This document shows, piece after piece, positions 17,722 to 23,685 of a stretch of 51,484 bases of DNA; the stretch's first letter is position 1, and the number at the start of each line of letters is the position of its first letter. The position numbers and the translations under genes are program-made. The stretch is from positions 1 to 51,484 of IMG/VR virus record IMGVR_UViG_3300047409_000125; one strand, 5' to 3'. This DNA comes from a virus. Below the pieces are notes generated by a model that searched no databases, was not told the origin of the DNA, and worked only from the letters and a program-made list of their open reading frames with translations.

Positions 17722-17934
17722 CTAACGGTGATGCGCCGCCACACGACTGCGGCGCACCTCACTGGTCCGTGGCTTCGCTACCTCGTGCCCGCTGCGGAAT
17801 ACGGCGTGGCGCAGATGATGCGAGATCGAATGCCAAAGATCATCTTCATCACCCAGTCGCTGCCGCAGTGCGCGAAAATCTTCGTGTGCATGGCAGGCGT
17901 GGCGATGAATGGCATCGCTGTTGGTCCAACTCAC
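17722..17934 (-). CDS. Small His/Arg-rich protein, unknown
   Basis: 70 residues starting with GTG at 17934, supported by a strong GGAGG 6 nt upstream. Rich in His and Arg (HRHACHAHEDF, HSISHHLRHAVF), with no membrane segment. The His pattern might bind metal. It is flanked by terminators on both sides, so it is probably its own transcription unit. Confidence 0.55.
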   Translation of the reverse strand: MSWTNSDAIHRHACHAHEDFRALRQRLGDEDDLWHSISHHLRHAVFRSGHEVAKPRTSEVRRSRVAAHHR

Positions 17935-17964
17935 TTACTTCCTCCATTCATCTTGGAAAACGAA

Positions 17965-17999
17965 GGGTGCGCATATCTATGGGAGTAGGTAGCGCACCC
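17965..17999 (-). terminator. Terminator after the PEP-CTERM gene (minus strand)
   Basis: Arms GGGTGCGC at 17965-17972 and GCGCACCC at 17992-17999; on the minus strand the stem is followed by TTCGTTTTCC. It lies 18 bp past the stop of the PEP-CTERM gene. Confidence 0.55.
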
Positions 18000-18017
18000 C
18001 CCGCCTATCCATCTGGC

Positions 18018-18674
18018 TTACGCCAGACGGAAGCCGTGGCCTTCGCGCCTTCGCAGCAGTGAAAGACCGCCGATACCAAAGAAACCAAGGATCATCATTG
18101 CCCATGTCGCGGTTTCCGGCACCGCCGCGAGCGGGGCGGCGATGTCGATCCTGTAGTGTTCGAAATCGGTCAGGTTGCCGGTAGTGGCGACCCTGAATGA
18201 ATCGATCACCTCACCGTTGATGGCGCTCAGGGTAAATCCTGATTGGGCCGACAGGCTTAGCGTACCAAGATCGAAAGTAAACAGCTTCTGGCCGCCGCCC
18301 ACTTCGTCGGCGATCACGAACGCAACCGCATCTCCGGTGCCTTTGAGCGAGAACACGTCAGTCTGGGTTGGCAACACGATGGTGCCAGCACTGTTGAAAA
18401 CCTGAATTTTCAGGTCGTTGGTGTTGGCAATCTTGATGTCGTTGCCGTTGGCGGCACCAGTGAAACCACCGCAGCCGCCAATACAGCTAAAATCGACCAA
18501 CCCGGTATGCTGGCCGTTGAAAGAGCCAACGGCAACATTGGTGACGGCATTGAAGCTGTCGAATACCACGTTGTCGCCGGTACCGGACAGGTGGTTGTCG
18601 ATAATAACGTCGGCCTTGGCGGGCATCGCCGCAAAGGCAAGAAATGCAGTGCTGATCAATAGTAACTTCTTCAT
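18018..18674 (-). CDS. Secreted PEPxxWA-CTERM protein
   Basis: 218 residues. A typical Sec signal peptide (MKKLLLISTAFLAFAAMPAKA, cleavage after AKA) is followed by a secreted beta-rich domain with one Cys pair (DFSCIGGCGGF, about 63-73). It ends with the tripartite PEP-CTERM signal: VPETATWAMM, a hydrophobic helix (ILGFFGIGGLSLL), then RRR. Host proteins with this tail are sorted by exosortase to the outer surface in exopolysaccharide-forming bacteria. Here VPEP is VPET, a small deviation. Phage carriage is unexpected; it may alter the host surface (exclusion, aggregation). Two hairpins precede its ribosome site. Confidence 0.88.
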   Translation of the reverse strand: MKKLLLISTAFLAFAAMPAKADVIIDNHLSGTGDNVVFDSFNAVTNVAVGSFNGQHTGLVDFSCIGGCGGFTGAANGNDIKIANTNDLKIQVFNSAGTIVLPTQTDVFSLKGTGDAVAFVIADEVGGGQKLFTFDLGTLSLSAQSGFTLSAINGEVIDSFRVATTGNLTDFEHYRIDIAAPLAAVPETATWAMMILGFFGIGGLSLLRRREGHGFRLA

Positions 18675-18683
18675 TTGTATAAC

Positions 18684-18733
18684 TCCTCCAGCCGTTAGCT
18701 AAACGGCGCTAGCATTCCGGATAAGCCCGGAAT
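18684..18733 (-). promoter_or_regulatory. Two-hairpin leader before the PEP-CTERM gene
   Basis: On the minus strand the leader has hairpin ATTCCGG-GCTTAT-CCGGAAT (18714-18733), then GCCGTT-TAGCT-AACGGC (18691-18707), immediately followed by TGGAGGAG and, 8 nt on, the ATG at 18674. The layout of a hairpin directly abutting TGGAGG matches the repeated leaders at 22.2-25.3 kb, although the sequences differ. Confidence 0.55.
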
Positions 18734-18734
18734 T

Positions 18735-18977
18735 TCATCCATGGTCGAGCTTCCTGTAGCCGACCGTGCATAATTTGATAAAATCCTTTTCCTCTATCTC
18801 CATATGGATGACAAGGGTGAGCAATTCGCTTGCCAGCACCGAAACGACCATCATGGCCGCTTCCTGCGGATCGGTTTCCATCCGTTCGCAGCTGTCAACG
18901 ACATCGACCGTCAGCCTGTGCAGCTTGCTGGCATAGAACTTGCCAATGTCGTTAACCATCTGGGTGGATTTCGGCAT
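18735..18977 (-). CDS. Small helical protein, unknown
   Basis: 80 residues, mostly helical, amphipathic, no signal peptide. It is the last gene of a minus-strand operon of small genes beginning at 20018 and overlaps its upstream neighbour by 26 bp. No family recognised. Confidence 0.6.
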   Translation of the reverse strand: MPKSTQMVNDIGKFYASKLHRLTVDVVDSCERMETDPQEAAMMVVSVLASELLTLVIHMEIEEKDFIKLCTVGYRKLDHG

Positions 18978-19140
18978 CGACTACTCCCCAGTTCTTCCTG
19001 CGTGCATAGTCCATGAAGGCGGTAAAGCTTTGCCCGACTGACCAGCGCAGGACCGGTGCAGCATTTACGATTACACCATCGTTTACGAGAATGCCAGCGT
19101 AGAAATACCGGCCATCAACGGCATAGAGGTGGTTATTCAT
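18952..19140 (-). CDS. Small protein, unknown
   Basis: 62 residues, mixed beta, starting MNNHLYAVDGRYFYAGI, with VVNAAPVLRW-type strands that recall small phage proteins of unknown role. It overlaps the stop of the upstream zinc-finger gene (ATGA). Confidence 0.6.
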   Translation of the reverse strand: MNNHLYAVDGRYFYAGILVNDGVIVNAAPVLRWSVGQSFTAFMDYARRKNWGVVDAEIHPDG

Positions 19141-19610
19141 CGCTTCATCAATTCCGCCAGATCAAATCCGGTCTTCATGCAATCGCTGACCGTGACGGTT
19201 TTGCTGGCGTCAAGTTCGGTGCACACCGCGTTGTAGACAATGGCATATTTGGCAATACGCAGCCTGCCATAAAGAAAATCCTCGCCTTTCTTCGTCACTC
19301 GCCACCAGCCTGCGCGACCACCATCTTCGCGTTCAACGCTTGCTTCCTCCAGCAATCCCCAGTAGGCCAGCTTGCCCTCTTCGTGCGACCGCAGCAATAG
19401 TGCCGGGATGTAGACCCATTCGAATTTTGACTGGTTGCCGCTCATGTAGATGCGCAACAGGGACTTGACCATTCCTGCATTGACCTTGCGACGATATCGT
19501 TTTGCAAACTGGCCGCAGCAGGGACAGGTCAACCCGTCGCCCAGCCGCGCACGCAACCGCGCTCTTGCATCACTTAGCGTTTCGGTACTTTCATCCCATG
19601 GCAATCTCAT
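19137..19610 (-). CDS. Zinc-finger protein, probable DNA-binding
   Basis: 157 residues. A CPCCGQ knuckle at about residue 29 is followed by a basic stretch (KRYRRKVN) and a helix-turn-helix-like region (KLAYWGLLEEASVE, RAGWWRVTKKGEDFL) that resembles winged helices. The single CxxC pair alone would give half a zinc site. This could be a regulator of the surrounding small-gene operon. Neighbouring gene starts overlap it by ATGA. Confidence 0.6.
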   Translation of the reverse strand: MRLPWDESTETLSDARARLRARLGDGLTCPCCGQFAKRYRRKVNAGMVKSLLRIYMSGNQSKFEWVYIPALLLRSHEEGKLAYWGLLEEASVEREDGGRAGWWRVTKKGEDFLYGRLRIAKYAIVYNAVCTELDASKTVTVSDCMKTGFDLAELMKR

Positions 19611-19628
19611 TCCTCGTTCTCCTTACCA

Positions 19629-19724
19629 TCACAGTGGCCCAAACAATACCATTGCCAGCAGCGCCAGTAATATGGCGGCGAATACCGCCGCCAGCATCAG
19701 CCATGCGTCCCTGCTGTCAATCAT
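19629..19724 (-). CDS. 31-residue membrane microprotein
   Basis: A very short frame: MIDSRDAWLM, then one hydrophobic helix (LAAVFAAILLALLAMVLF) and a GPL end. The start at 19724 overlaps the end of the upstream gene. The conserved-looking single-helix design and tight operon packing argue for a real gene. Possible small holin or membrane-protein modulator. Confidence 0.5.
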   Translation of the reverse strand: MIDSRDAWLMLAAVFAAILLALLAMVLFGPL

Positions 19725-19860
19725 CCTCGTTCTCATCGTCCAGCAACGCCGTCAGTGCCATCTGCAATTTGGTGATGGCAGTGTCACGTTCCCTGCGCAG
19801 GACCGCCAGCAGGGCCGCTGCTATGACGCGGGCTATGTTGTCGCGAACTTCACTGTTCAT
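19717..19860 (-). CDS. Small helical protein, unknown
   Basis: 47 residues from ATG at 19860, coupled by ATGA to the upstream gene. Amphipathic helix (RDNIARVIAAALLAVLRRER) and acidic end (DDENEDD). Membrane-surface association is possible. Confidence 0.5.
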   Translation of the reverse strand: MNSEVRDNIARVIAAALLAVLRRERDTAITKLQMALTALLDDENEDD

Positions 19861-20018
19861 TTTAAATACCGCCAATGTGTCGCCTTGAAATAAAACAGGC
19901 CGGGTGTGCCTTCGTCGGTATAGATACCTTTTTCCTCGCGCCGGAACATCCCTTCCTTGCCGGTGACCGGCTTCCACTCCGTTTCCGGAATGATTTTATC
20001 GCAGTATGGACATCGCAT
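19857..20018 (-). CDS. Small protein with N-terminal Cys pair, unknown
   Basis: 53 residues starting MRCPYCDK, a CxxC knuckle without a visible second pair. The start at 20018 has GGAG 8 nt upstream and it is the first gene of the leftward small-gene operon, right behind a GTATAC palindrome. The charged middle (GKEGMFRREEKG) suggests a small zinc or redox-type fold. Function unknown. Confidence 0.55.
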   Translation of the reverse strand: MRCPYCDKIIPETEWKPVTGKEGMFRREEKGIYTDEGTPGLFYFKATHWRYLK

Positions 20019-20050
20019 GTAGGGTTCTCCAGCTAAAAATATTTGGGCTA

Positions 20051-20066
20051 AGTATACCTGTATACT
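20051..20066. promoter_or_regulatory. GTATAC palindrome before the leftward operon
   Basis: The sequence AGTATAC-CT-GTATACT is a palindrome of two GTATAC boxes with a 2-bp spacer, 33 bp upstream of the 20018 start. It is in operator position for the minus-strand operon. Confidence 0.6.
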
Positions 20067-20177
20067 AAAATTCTACAAGGGGTGTAATTCTATAGCCTGT
20101 CCGGCCCCGGCCTTGGCTTAACCGGTACCTGAACACGGTTGCACCACCTCTGAGCGCAAACCCGGTACCTTGCTGGC

Positions 20178-20264
20178 ATCTGGTATACTGTATACCAGAT
20201 ACCAGATGCCACCGCCGTGGTATACAGTATACCAGATGCCAAGGCTGCTGGTATACTGTATACA
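20178..20264. repeat. Array of three GTATAC-N-GTATAC palindromes
   Basis: Three double boxes at 20182-20196, 20219-20233 and 20250-20264, each GGTATAC-N-GTATAC(C/A) with a central T or A. The first lies in a longer palindrome with arms ATCTGGTATAC at 20178-20188 and its mirror at 20190-20200; AGATGCC/GGCATCT words flank the copies. The 309-bp gap 20019-20327 holds no gene. Such arrays are typical of repressor, partition or initiator binding sites. Confidence 0.75.
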
Positions 20265-20327
20265 ACACACCACATGCCAGAGCCGCGAATGGACCGGATC
20301 GGGACTATCCCGATCCGGCCTTAATCG

Positions 20328-20489
20328 TTAGTGGAGCAAGCGACCGTGGGTCAGCTTGTCGATTGTGACATAGATCACTAATACCAGTGGCGCAATGCAA
20401 ATCACCTTGGCGACGTGACTTGCAGCGCGCTCGCCGAATGCTAGTCCGATCAGGGCCAGCAACCCGGCGACCGTCAAGATTGAATGCAT
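20328..20489 (-). CDS. Two-helix membrane protein, unknown
   Basis: 53 residues from ATG at 20489. Two hydrophobic segments (ILTVAGLLALIGLAFG and VAKVICIAPLVLVIYV) separated by a short basic loop, ending in HGRLLH. Size and topology would suit a class II holin or a small inner-membrane protein. It is downstream of the 107-residue gene in the same direction. Confidence 0.55.
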   Translation of the reverse strand: MHSILTVAGLLALIGLAFGERAASHVAKVICIAPLVLVIYVTIDKLTHGRLLH

Positions 20490-20500
20490 CAGTGACCGCC

Positions 20501-20824
20501 CTAGCGCGTTTTGCGACCGGTTAGATTGCAGCTGACCGCGACAGACTTGTAGCACCACTGGTCCCTGAAAACCTCTTCGCCAAAGTGAAGCTTGAGGAGA
20601 TCAGTAGCGGGCCGATCAGAAGTAACAGACTTGATGACCGCCGTGTGCTCCGTTCCGTTTATTCGTTTGGTTCCGGTTTTTTCATCGCAGGGAACGTCAG
20701 CTGCTTTGAGATAATCCTTAATCTGTTCCATCCTGTCTTCAAGTGGTGCAACCTGTGCTTTGAGTTGTGCCAACTCATCTACGAGAGCAGCTAACGCGAT
20801 TGCTGCAATTGGTTCATGTTTCAT
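20501..20824 (-). CDS. Coiled-coil protein, unknown
   Basis: 107 residues from ATG at 20824 (AGGAG about 10 nt upstream). The N-terminal half is an amphipathic coiled coil (ALVDELAQLKAQVAPLEDRMEQIKDYL region, residues about 11-39); the C-terminal half is mixed. It resembles small phage proteins found in early regions, with no assigned role. Divergent from the plus-strand early gene at 20893. Confidence 0.55.
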   Translation of the reverse strand: MKHEPIAAIALAALVDELAQLKAQVAPLEDRMEQIKDYLKAADVPCDEKTGTKRINGTEHTAVIKSVTSDRPATDLLKLHFGEEVFRDQWCYKSVAVSCNLTGRKTR

Positions 20825-20892
20825 ATCGTTCAGTCTCCTATGTGATGTGGGATAATCCCACAACCTCATAGCGTATACAGTGGGGGCAACCA
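20825..20892. promoter_or_regulatory. Divergent early promoter region with GTGGGAT palindrome
   Basis: Contains the perfect 15-bp palindrome GTGGGAT-A-ATCCCAC (20847-20861) and TAGCGTATACAG (20869-20880). If TATACA (20874-20879) is a -10 box, the palindrome covers the -35 position, as expected for an operator or activator site. The rightward early region starts here. Confidence 0.5.
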
Positions 20893-21324
20893 ATGTCCAG
20901 TGAATTAACCGTCTTTCACGCGGCGCGCACTGAGTTACAGCAAATCCTCGATGCTGGCGCAAAGGCACTAAAACAGCCCGGCCTCGAACTAATGCCAATC
21001 AAACGTGAAATGCTCGCACTTCCTACAGATGCAGCTGATTTAGTCCTAGATGCCTGCAATCTCCTGTTCGCCGCATGCCTGTCCTACGAGGGCGCTCAAT
21101 GGACAATCGACCGGGCATCCGATCCGATTCAACTTGTCCAATCCCGCATCGAACAGGGACGCGCGCTAGGCGTGGTCGAAAGCTTATTCTACGGTCCCAC
21201 ATTCGCACTCATCCTAGCCGCCCGCGACCGTGCGCCAATCGCATTCTACGCACTAGCCAAGTCATCGCCCGCCCTGCGCATAATTGACCGCGTTACCCAC
21301 AAGCTGACCGGGCGTCCCACCTAA
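20893..21324 (+). CDS. Early-region protein, unknown
   Basis: 143 residues, helical, Ala/Leu-rich, no membrane segment. First gene of the rightward early region; the ribosome site is weak (GGGGG about 8 nt upstream of ATG 20893). It is followed by a 690-bp gap, so it is likely a separate transcript, in the position where phages often place takeover genes. No motif recognised. Confidence 0.6.
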   Translation: MSSELTVFHAARTELQQILDAGAKALKQPGLELMPIKREMLALPTDAADLVLDACNLLFAACLSYEGAQWTIDRASDPIQLVQSRIEQGRALGVVESLFYGPTFALILAARDRAPIAFYALAKSSPALRIIDRVTHKLTGRPT

Positions 21325-22014
21325 ACCCCACATCAAAACAGGGCTTTATCTTATGTGTTGTGGGGTTGGTGGGGTGGTGGGGATTGTATACGTAAGCTGT
21401 TGATATCGTTTAAACCCTTGTAAAACTACAGCATTCCGACACCTTGACCACACGGCCAGCTAGGATTTTATCCCTATTGCCTACATAAAACATACACACA
21501 TCAAGAGAAACGGCCTTTTTGACGTAGGGAAAATTAAAATAATCCAATAATTTCATAGACCGGTCATTTCAACCCTACCCGACAGGCACCCCTTGTAGGA
21601 CAGCTGTCGGACGAACTTGTCGGGTTGAAAGTCATCTGATAATCCGAAACAGCTAACATCACACATGCTAAGTCATTGATACTACTCATTAAACAATCCC
21701 ACACGGCCAGGTCGCCCTTACCACTAACCTATTGATATTGCTCAATAATCTATGACACTGAAGCGATATCGCTTGTGTGACGTTTACATCAGGTTGTAGT
21801 GGGATATCCCTACACCTGAGAACAAAAGGCGAAAACGCCACTGGTGCGTTATTTTGCCAAAACCGTATACAGACAGCCCGCATCTGTATGGCTATCCCAC
21901 AGCCCGCTAATTCAATCCTGTGCACGGTACCGTGTAACAATCCGTGATTTGCGATAACGCTATCATTTATGCTTTGATCGGTTGTTTCGTCACTCTCACT
22001 GGAGATTGTCTGCC
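21325..22014. other. 690-bp region without a credible gene; dyads and repeats
   Basis: No reading frame here has a ribosome site and plausible protein. It contains an inverted repeat AACCCCACA...TGTGGGGTT right after the upstream stop and a G-rich stretch (21361-21382). It also has a long dyad built from TTTCAACCC and GGGTTGAAA at about 21567-21632, GGGATATCCC at 21800-21809, several ATCCCACA half-sites, and GTATAC at 21386 and 21865. The 15-mer CACTGGTGCGTTATT (21839) recurs at 26354. Candidate for regulatory sites, a noncoding RNA or an origin. Confidence 0.55.
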
Positions 22015-22206
22015 ATGGTCATCCAAACTTCTTGCGGTCACTTCTATTCGGTCATCGATACCTTCGACGCTAACCTGTCTCACGTCTGGTATGGTCTGCC
22101 GGTCAAGAAGGTAAAAGGCGTTTGGCTTCACAAGACTTCGAAAAAAGGCGTCAAGATCGAGCTGGTCCGAAAGGAGGCAACCCGATTGATCGAAGCCACG
22201 CCATAG
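22015..22206 (+). CDS. Small basic early protein, unknown
   Basis: 63 residues from ATG at 22015 with GGAGA 9 nt upstream; the longer frame upstream has no ribosome site. Basic, beta-like (VKKVKGVWLHKTSKKGVKIEL). First of the small-gene series at 22-26.3 kb. Confidence 0.6.
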   Translation: MVIQTSCGHFYSVIDTFDANLSHVWYGLPVKKVKGVWLHKTSKKGVKIELVRKEATRLIEATP

Positions 22207-22221
22207 CGCAATCAACATGGT

Positions 22222-22284
22222 CTTATGCCCGGCAGCTGAAAAGCTTACCGGGCATAAGGCATCAGGGAATGGTCCCTATGGAGG
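22222..22284 (+). ncRNA. Structured leader element, copy 1
   Basis: Hairpin 1: arms CTTATGCCCGG (22222-22232) and CCGGGCATAAG (22248-22258); inside, AGCT-GAAA-AGCT forms a 4-bp stem with a GNRA tetraloop. Hairpin 2: AGGGA-ATGG-TCCCT (22264-22277). Then GGAGG (22280-22284) and ATG at 22292. The inner stem has one extra base pair here compared with copies 2-5 while keeping the GAAA loop, which supports a folded RNA. Five copies exist. Confidence 0.75.
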
Positions 22285-22291
22285 TTTCAAG

Positions 22292-22570
22292 ATGCTTGAT
22301 CGCCACTATACTTTTTTCAGCGACATGGGCCATGGTTGGCTGCGCGTCACCATTGATGACTGCAAAGCTATTGGCCTGAGCAAATCCGACTTTAGCTGGT
22401 ACAGCTATGCCGATAAGGATTGGCTGTATCTTGAAGAGGATTGCGATGCTGCAAAGTTCATTGCGGCATACGTCAGAACGGTTGGCGAGATGCCGATTAT
22501 CCATGACGTTCACACCAATGGAAACAGCGTGATCCGATCCAAGGCACGCGTTGTGCAACGGAGGGCTTGA
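22292..22570 (+). CDS. Early protein behind leader copy 1, unknown
   Basis: 92 residues; ATG 22292 is set by GGAGG 7 nt upstream, after the structured leader. Acidic and aromatic-rich (SDFSWYSYADKDWLYLEEDCD), then a mixed region and a basic end. Looks like a compact soluble alpha/beta protein. Not recognised. Confidence 0.65.
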   Translation: MLDRHYTFFSDMGHGWLRVTIDDCKAIGLSKSDFSWYSYADKDWLYLEEDCDAAKFIAAYVRTVGEMPIIHDVHTNGNSVIRSKARVVQRRA

Positions 22571-22573
22571 ACC

Positions 22574-22780
22574 ATGGCAACTTGGCATCAACAGCGAAGC
22601 CCGGTCAGATTGTACAGCGCAACGCATTGGGTTGTTGTGATCGATCCACCAAACGAATGCCGCAACTGCTATCTGGCAAGCACGCAAGAGGCTGCGGAAC
22701 GCTACCTAGAAAATCTCGCACTCAATCAACCGCGATTGGCTAAACATTCCTACATTCTCAGACCGACAGGGAAAAAGTAA
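22574..22780 (+). CDS. Small early protein, unknown
   Basis: 68 residues, starting 3 nt after the upstream stop, with GGAGGG before it. Two Cys close together (NECRNCYLAS), then a helix. Part of the polycistronic small-gene run. Confidence 0.55.
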   Translation: MATWHQQRSPVRLYSATHWVVVIDPPNECRNCYLASTQEAAERYLENLALNQPRLAKHSYILRPTGKK

Positions 22781-22781
22781 G

Positions 22782-22973
22782 ATGCAAATTTCATCCGCCA
22801 CAAAAGAAGAACTTGGATTGCTCATCAGCGGATTGCGAGCGATCTATATTCACAGTCAGGAACCATTGCGCCGCAAGCTTGCGGCTCAACTCGAAACCGA
22901 ATTGACAACGCGGTTTGGCTTGCGAGTTGGTGGTGATGACAATCAAGAGAGGAATATGGCCGATGACCGATAA
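22782..22973 (+). CDS. Small helical early protein, unknown
   Basis: 63 residues, helical, with alternating acidic and basic segments; starts 1 nt after the upstream stop and overlaps the next gene by 11 bp. No motif recognised. Confidence 0.55.
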   Translation: MQISSATKEELGLLISGLRAIYIHSQEPLRRKLAAQLETELTTRFGLRVGGDDNQERNMADDR

Positions 22974-23229
22974 AATCACCTATGGCGCTGGTGGTACCAC
23001 ATTCACCGGTCCGTTAGGCGTTGACGTATTTCAGGCTGCTGCATTGCGGTCCGGTCTAGGCTTGATGGCAGTCGGCATCAAGCCGCACCGGTCTTGGACA
23101 AGCCTGAAATTGGCACTGGACAAGGCAACATCCTACACCGGGCAAAAATATTCCGGCAAAAAGGACATTGAGCGAGCGCGGGCTGACCTGCAAACATTCG
23201 TTCAGGAATTGAAAGCCCAACTCGATTAG
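22963..23229 (+). CDS. Small early protein, unknown
   Basis: 88 residues from ATG at 22963 (AGAGGA upstream; the longer frame start is inside the previous gene). N-terminal Gly/Thr-rich stretch, then basic helices (SWTSLKLALDKATSYTG, KKDIERARADLQTFVQEL). Might bind nucleic acid or protein; not assignable. Confidence 0.55.
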   Translation: MTDKITYGAGGTTFTGPLGVDVFQAAALRSGLGLMAVGIKPHRSWTSLKLALDKATSYTGQKYSGKKDIERARADLQTFVQELKAQLD

Positions 23230-23245
23230 CACAATCAAAATTGCG

Positions 23246-23306
23246 CTTATGCCCGGCAGCGAAAGCTTACCGGGCATGAGGCATTGGGAAATGGTTCCCG
23301 ATCAGG
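23246..23306 (+). ncRNA. Structured leader element, copy 2
   Basis: Hairpin 1 arms CTTATGCCCGG (23246-23256) and CCGGGCATGAG (23270-23280, one G-U pair), inner AGC-GAAA-GCT. Hairpin 2: GGGAA-ATGG-TTCCC (23286-23299), extended by two further pairs; the A-T pair gained at its inner end relative to other copies is compensatory. The ribosome site is weaker here (AGGATTGGA) and the ATG is at 23319. Confidence 0.7.
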
Positions 23307-23318
23307 ATTGGACGCATC

Positions 23319-23546
23319 ATGAATGGACGAGACGTTAGAAGCATGACGAAAACACCAGAACTGCAACGCAGGCACTTTTGTTTCATTGCCAAGGTGCTGG
23401 CCGAAAGCAAACCCGAACCGCATTGGGACGCAAACAAGCTTGCCCAATGGCAATCGGTCGTTAACTCATTCATCGCGGCATGCCGCCGATCCAATGGCCG
23501 ATTTGACGCTGACCGGTTCCTTGAGGCATGCAGCCATGGCCGATGA
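23319..23546 (+). CDS. Early protein behind leader copy 2, unknown
   Basis: 75 residues, helical. The pattern RRHFCFIAKVLAES is similar to small phage proteins I have seen in alphaproteobacterial and gammaproteobacterial phages, without known function. Ends in an overlap with the next microprotein. Confidence 0.6.
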   Translation: MNGRDVRSMTKTPELQRRHFCFIAKVLAESKPEPHWDANKLAQWQSVVNSFIAACRRSNGRFDADRFLEACSHGR

Positions 23547-23631
23547 TCCGGTCAGCGATTGGCTAGCATTGGCAACGCTGACCTTGTTCATTGCCTCAAT
23601 GGGCTTTGGCATTGCCTGCATTCTGAGTTGA
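23536..23631 (+). CDS. 31-residue membrane microprotein
   Basis: ATG at 23536, overlapping the upstream gene by 11 bp. Acidic N-terminus (MADDPVSDW) then one hydrophobic helix (LALATLTLFIASMGFGIACIL). A single-span membrane peptide, similar in design to the one at 19629-19724. It could modulate a host membrane protein; unknown. Confidence 0.5.
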   Translation: MADDPVSDWLALATLTLFIASMGFGIACILS

Positions 23632-23635
23632 CAGG

Positions 23636-23669
23636 TAAAGCCCGATAGTGATAACGCTATCGGGCTTTA
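23636..23669 (+). promoter_or_regulatory. Perfect 13-bp hairpin before the 309-residue gene
   Basis: Arms TAAAGCCCGATAG (23636-23648) and CTATCGGGCTTTA (23657-23669), loop TGATAACG. It lies 6 nt before GGAGG and 17 nt before ATG 23686. Without a T-tract it is more likely a leader hairpin than a terminator, and it occupies the place of the repeated leader. Confidence 0.55.
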
Positions 23670-23685
23670 ACCTTTGGAGGTCAAA

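Noticed and set aside
20065-20275. Reading frames of 61-67 codons on the minus strand across the GTATAC arrays
   Set aside because: They arise because the palindromic repeats lack stops; they encode repeated VYSIP/ILYT strings and have no ribosome site.
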